Of a stretch of 14,432 bases of DNA, positions 13,416-14,432 are shown piece after piece (within the stretch, counting starts at the first letter, position 1; each line of letters starts with the position of its first letter). The position numbers were made by a program, and so were the translations under genes. The notes below the pieces were generated by a model, which worked only from the letters and a program-made list of their open reading frames with translations, was not told where the DNA came from and did no database searches. The DNA is from JAUNKE01 sp041853585. Lineage in GTDB: Bacteria > Bacillota > Clostridia > Peptostreptococcales > Filifactoraceae. The stretch is from the NCBI GenBank assembly GCA_041853585.1, contig JBGZSM010000082.1:1-14432 (forward strand), read 5' to 3'.

Positions 13416-14186
13416 TTACATTAACGGCTCCTTCGAAGGCGTCCCTGCCTTGCGCGGATATTTTCCGTCTGTGTTTTCTACCTTCTTTATAATTGCGATT
13501 TTGTGGTTAAAGTCGGAGAACGGTATTTGAATATCCAAAATGTCGATGAGCTCGGCGCCCAAAATCTTCAGTGCTTTTTTGCTCTTTTGTATCTCTTCGT
13601 CGATGGAAGGTCCTTTCAAGCAAATCATATATCCATTCTTTTTCAAAAAAGGAAGGCAATATTCAAGCAGCACCGGCAGATTGGCAACCGCTCGGGACAA
13701 AACGAAGTCATAGCTCTCTCTCTTATCCTTTTGTCTCGCGGCATCTTCGGCGCGCTGATGCAAAATCGTCACATTTTTTAAATTCAAATCGTCCGTCAGT
13801 TGTTTTAGAAATCTCGTTCTCTTCGCCAAAGAATCCAACAGAGTCAGTCGGATTTTCGGCAATACTATTTTAACGGGCACGGATGGAAATCCCGCACCGG
13901 TCCCCACATCAATAAAAGTTTTTTGCTCATACTGCTCATCGTTGAGATATTTCAACGCGACGATGGCGGATATGGAATCGACAAAATGTTTGATATACAC
14001 TTCTTCCGGATCCGTTATCGCGGTCAGATTCGTATGCGCATTATATTCTAACAGGTTCTGCATATAGCGATTGAATTGTTGAGCAAGGGTCGTCTTGGAT
14101 ACTTCGGATTCAATGCCCATCTGCTGCATGGACTCAAACAAGATTTCATCCGCTCGCTCCAATAAAATATCGGTCTGTGTTTTCAT
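13416..14186 (-). CDS. rsmG: 16S rRNA (guanine-N7)-methyltransferase RsmG (GidB)
   Basis: This 256-residue enzyme methylates N7 of a guanine in the 530 loop of 16S rRNA (G527 in E. coli) using S-adenosylmethionine. The family motif NLTAITDPEEVYIKHFVDS spans residues 53-71, and the SAM loop DVGTGAGFPSVP lies at 93-104, followed by LTLLDSLAKRTRFL and VLSRAVANLPVLLEYCLPFLKKNG. I start at 14186: GGGAG lies upstream at normal spacing and the length then fits the family (about 240). The longer frame from 14231 would begin inside the -10 of the promoter. This is the first gene of the minus-strand operon. Confidence 0.95.
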   Translation of the reverse strand: MKTQTDILLERADEILFESMQQMGIESEVSKTTLAQQFNRYMQNLLEYNAHTNLTAITDPEEVYIKHFVDSISAIVALKYLNDEQYEQKTFIDVGTGAGFPSVPVKIVLPKIRLTLLDSLAKRTRFLKQLTDDLNLKNVTILHQRAEDAARQKDKRESYDFVLSRAVANLPVLLEYCLPFLKKNGYMICLKGPSIDEEIQKSKKALKILGAELIDILDIQIPFSDFNHKIAIIKKVENTDGKYPRKAGTPSKEPLM

Positions 14187-14229
14187 TTTGCTCTCCCATT
14201 CAAAAATTTTTTTCAAAGGTTTCACAATC

Positions 14230-14258
14230 ATTATAGCACAATTGCCCCTGATATTAAA
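14230..14258 (-). promoter_or_regulatory. Promoter of the rsmG operon
   Basis: The minus strand reads TGCTATAAT (14230-14238), a perfect extended -10, with a poor TTTAAT -35 (14253-14258) 17 bp upstream. Transcription would start near 14223 and give a leader of about 37 nt. Confidence 0.65.
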
Positions 14259-14297
14259 GTGTTAAATCAATCGTTATTGCTTTATTTTCCGTCTCCT

Positions 14298-14379
14298 AAA
14301 GTGAAAAAGTAATTTCCACTTGGCGGGAGTCAAAGTAGAAGTTAGTCTTACAAGAAATTCCACTTTGTAAAAAGTAGAA
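14298..14379. repeat. Cluster of five AAAGTRGAA-like boxes with a 21-bp direct repeat
   Basis: Boxes lie at 14298-14306 (AAAGTGAAA, forward), 14314-14321 (TTCCACTT, reverse), 14332-14340 (AAAGTAGAA, forward), 14358-14366 (TTCCACTTT, reverse) and 14371-14379 (AAAGTAGAA, forward). The third and fifth are the starts of a 21-bp direct repeat (14333-14353 and 14372-14392) with 18 of 21 bases the same. The last two boxes overlap the promoter of the plus-strand gene, so they are likely binding sites for its regulator. Confidence 0.55.
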
Positions 14380-14393
14380 ATAAGACTTACAAT
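14365..14393 (+). promoter_or_regulatory. Promoter of the gene starting at 14427
   Basis: TTGTAA (14365-14370) and TACAAT (14388-14393, 5/6 match) are separated by exactly 17 bp. Transcription would start near 14400, with a leader of about 27 nt. Confidence 0.6.
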
Positions 14394-14426
14394 ATTTATC
14401 AGACAGCCGCAGAAAGGAAATCATTC

Positions 14427-14432
14427 ATGGAG
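14427..14432 (+). CDS. Start of a plus-strand gene cut off by the window edge
   Basis: ATGGAG at the very end of the window follows an AGAAAGGAAA ribosome-binding site at suitable spacing and a promoter at 14365-14393. Only Met-Glu can be read, so the product is unknown. It is divergent from the rsmG operon. Confidence 0.5.

Overview
The window looks like chromosomal DNA of a low-GC, Gram-positive anaerobe, most likely a member of the Clostridia or Tissierellia (Bacillota). The support is the AT-rich spacers, the strong purine Shine-Dalgarno sequences, the sigma-A-type promoters (several with an extended TGN -10), the many rho-independent terminators, and the gene content: a short-chain flavodoxin with a DUF3793 partner, an AmaP-Asp23-GlsB envelope-stress cluster, and an RsmG-ParB-cysteine desulfurase-DUF5711-CvpA-YedF operon. 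I cannot name a genus from sequence alone.

Layout, left to right. (1) 1-448, minus: the N-terminal part of a YehR/DUF1307-like lipoprotein that runs off the window, with its own promoter. (2) 919-1266, minus: a 115-aa membrane protein that resembles the C-terminal half of an ABC-2 permease, behind a near-consensus promoter. (3) 1534-2729, plus: a DUF3793 + flavodoxin operon. Its promoter carries two inverted repeats of the same design (TTAG-N6-CTAA), one at the -35 and one at the start of transcription, and the operon ends in a strong terminator. (4) 2976-4726, plus: the amaP-asp23-glsB operon, with a sigma-B-like element and a long structured leader. (5) 4739-5055: stacked hairpins and a tiny minus-strand transcription unit for a 30-residue hydrophobic, signal-like peptide. 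(6) 5270-7452, plus: an OmpR-family response regulator and a membrane histidine kinase, with a 25-codon ORF overlapping the regulator start. (7) 7863-8734, plus: a membrane-anchored helical protein with a gapless 71-residue internal duplication. (8) 14186-8953, minus: a tightly packed six-gene operon, rsmG, parB-like, a class V aminotransferase/cysteine desulfurase, DUF5711, cvpA and yedF, ending in its own terminator. (9) 14298-14432: a promoter region with five AAAGTRGAA-like boxes, leading to a plus-strand gene of which only the first two codons are present.

How the genes may work together. The AmaP-Asp23-GlsB set is a membrane-associated envelope-stress module: AmaP anchors Asp23, and GlsB is a small membrane partner. 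The flavodoxin probably replaces ferredoxin when iron is short, and the paired operators suggest a dedicated repressor. The two-component pair has no obvious target in the window; the duplicated helical protein next to it is a candidate but lies beyond a terminator. The minus-strand operon combines rRNA methylation and chromosome partitioning (RsmG, ParB) with persulfide or selenium handling (desulfurase, YedF) and two membrane proteins of unknown or poorly defined role. No rRNA, tRNA, CRISPR array, transposase or phage gene was recognised.
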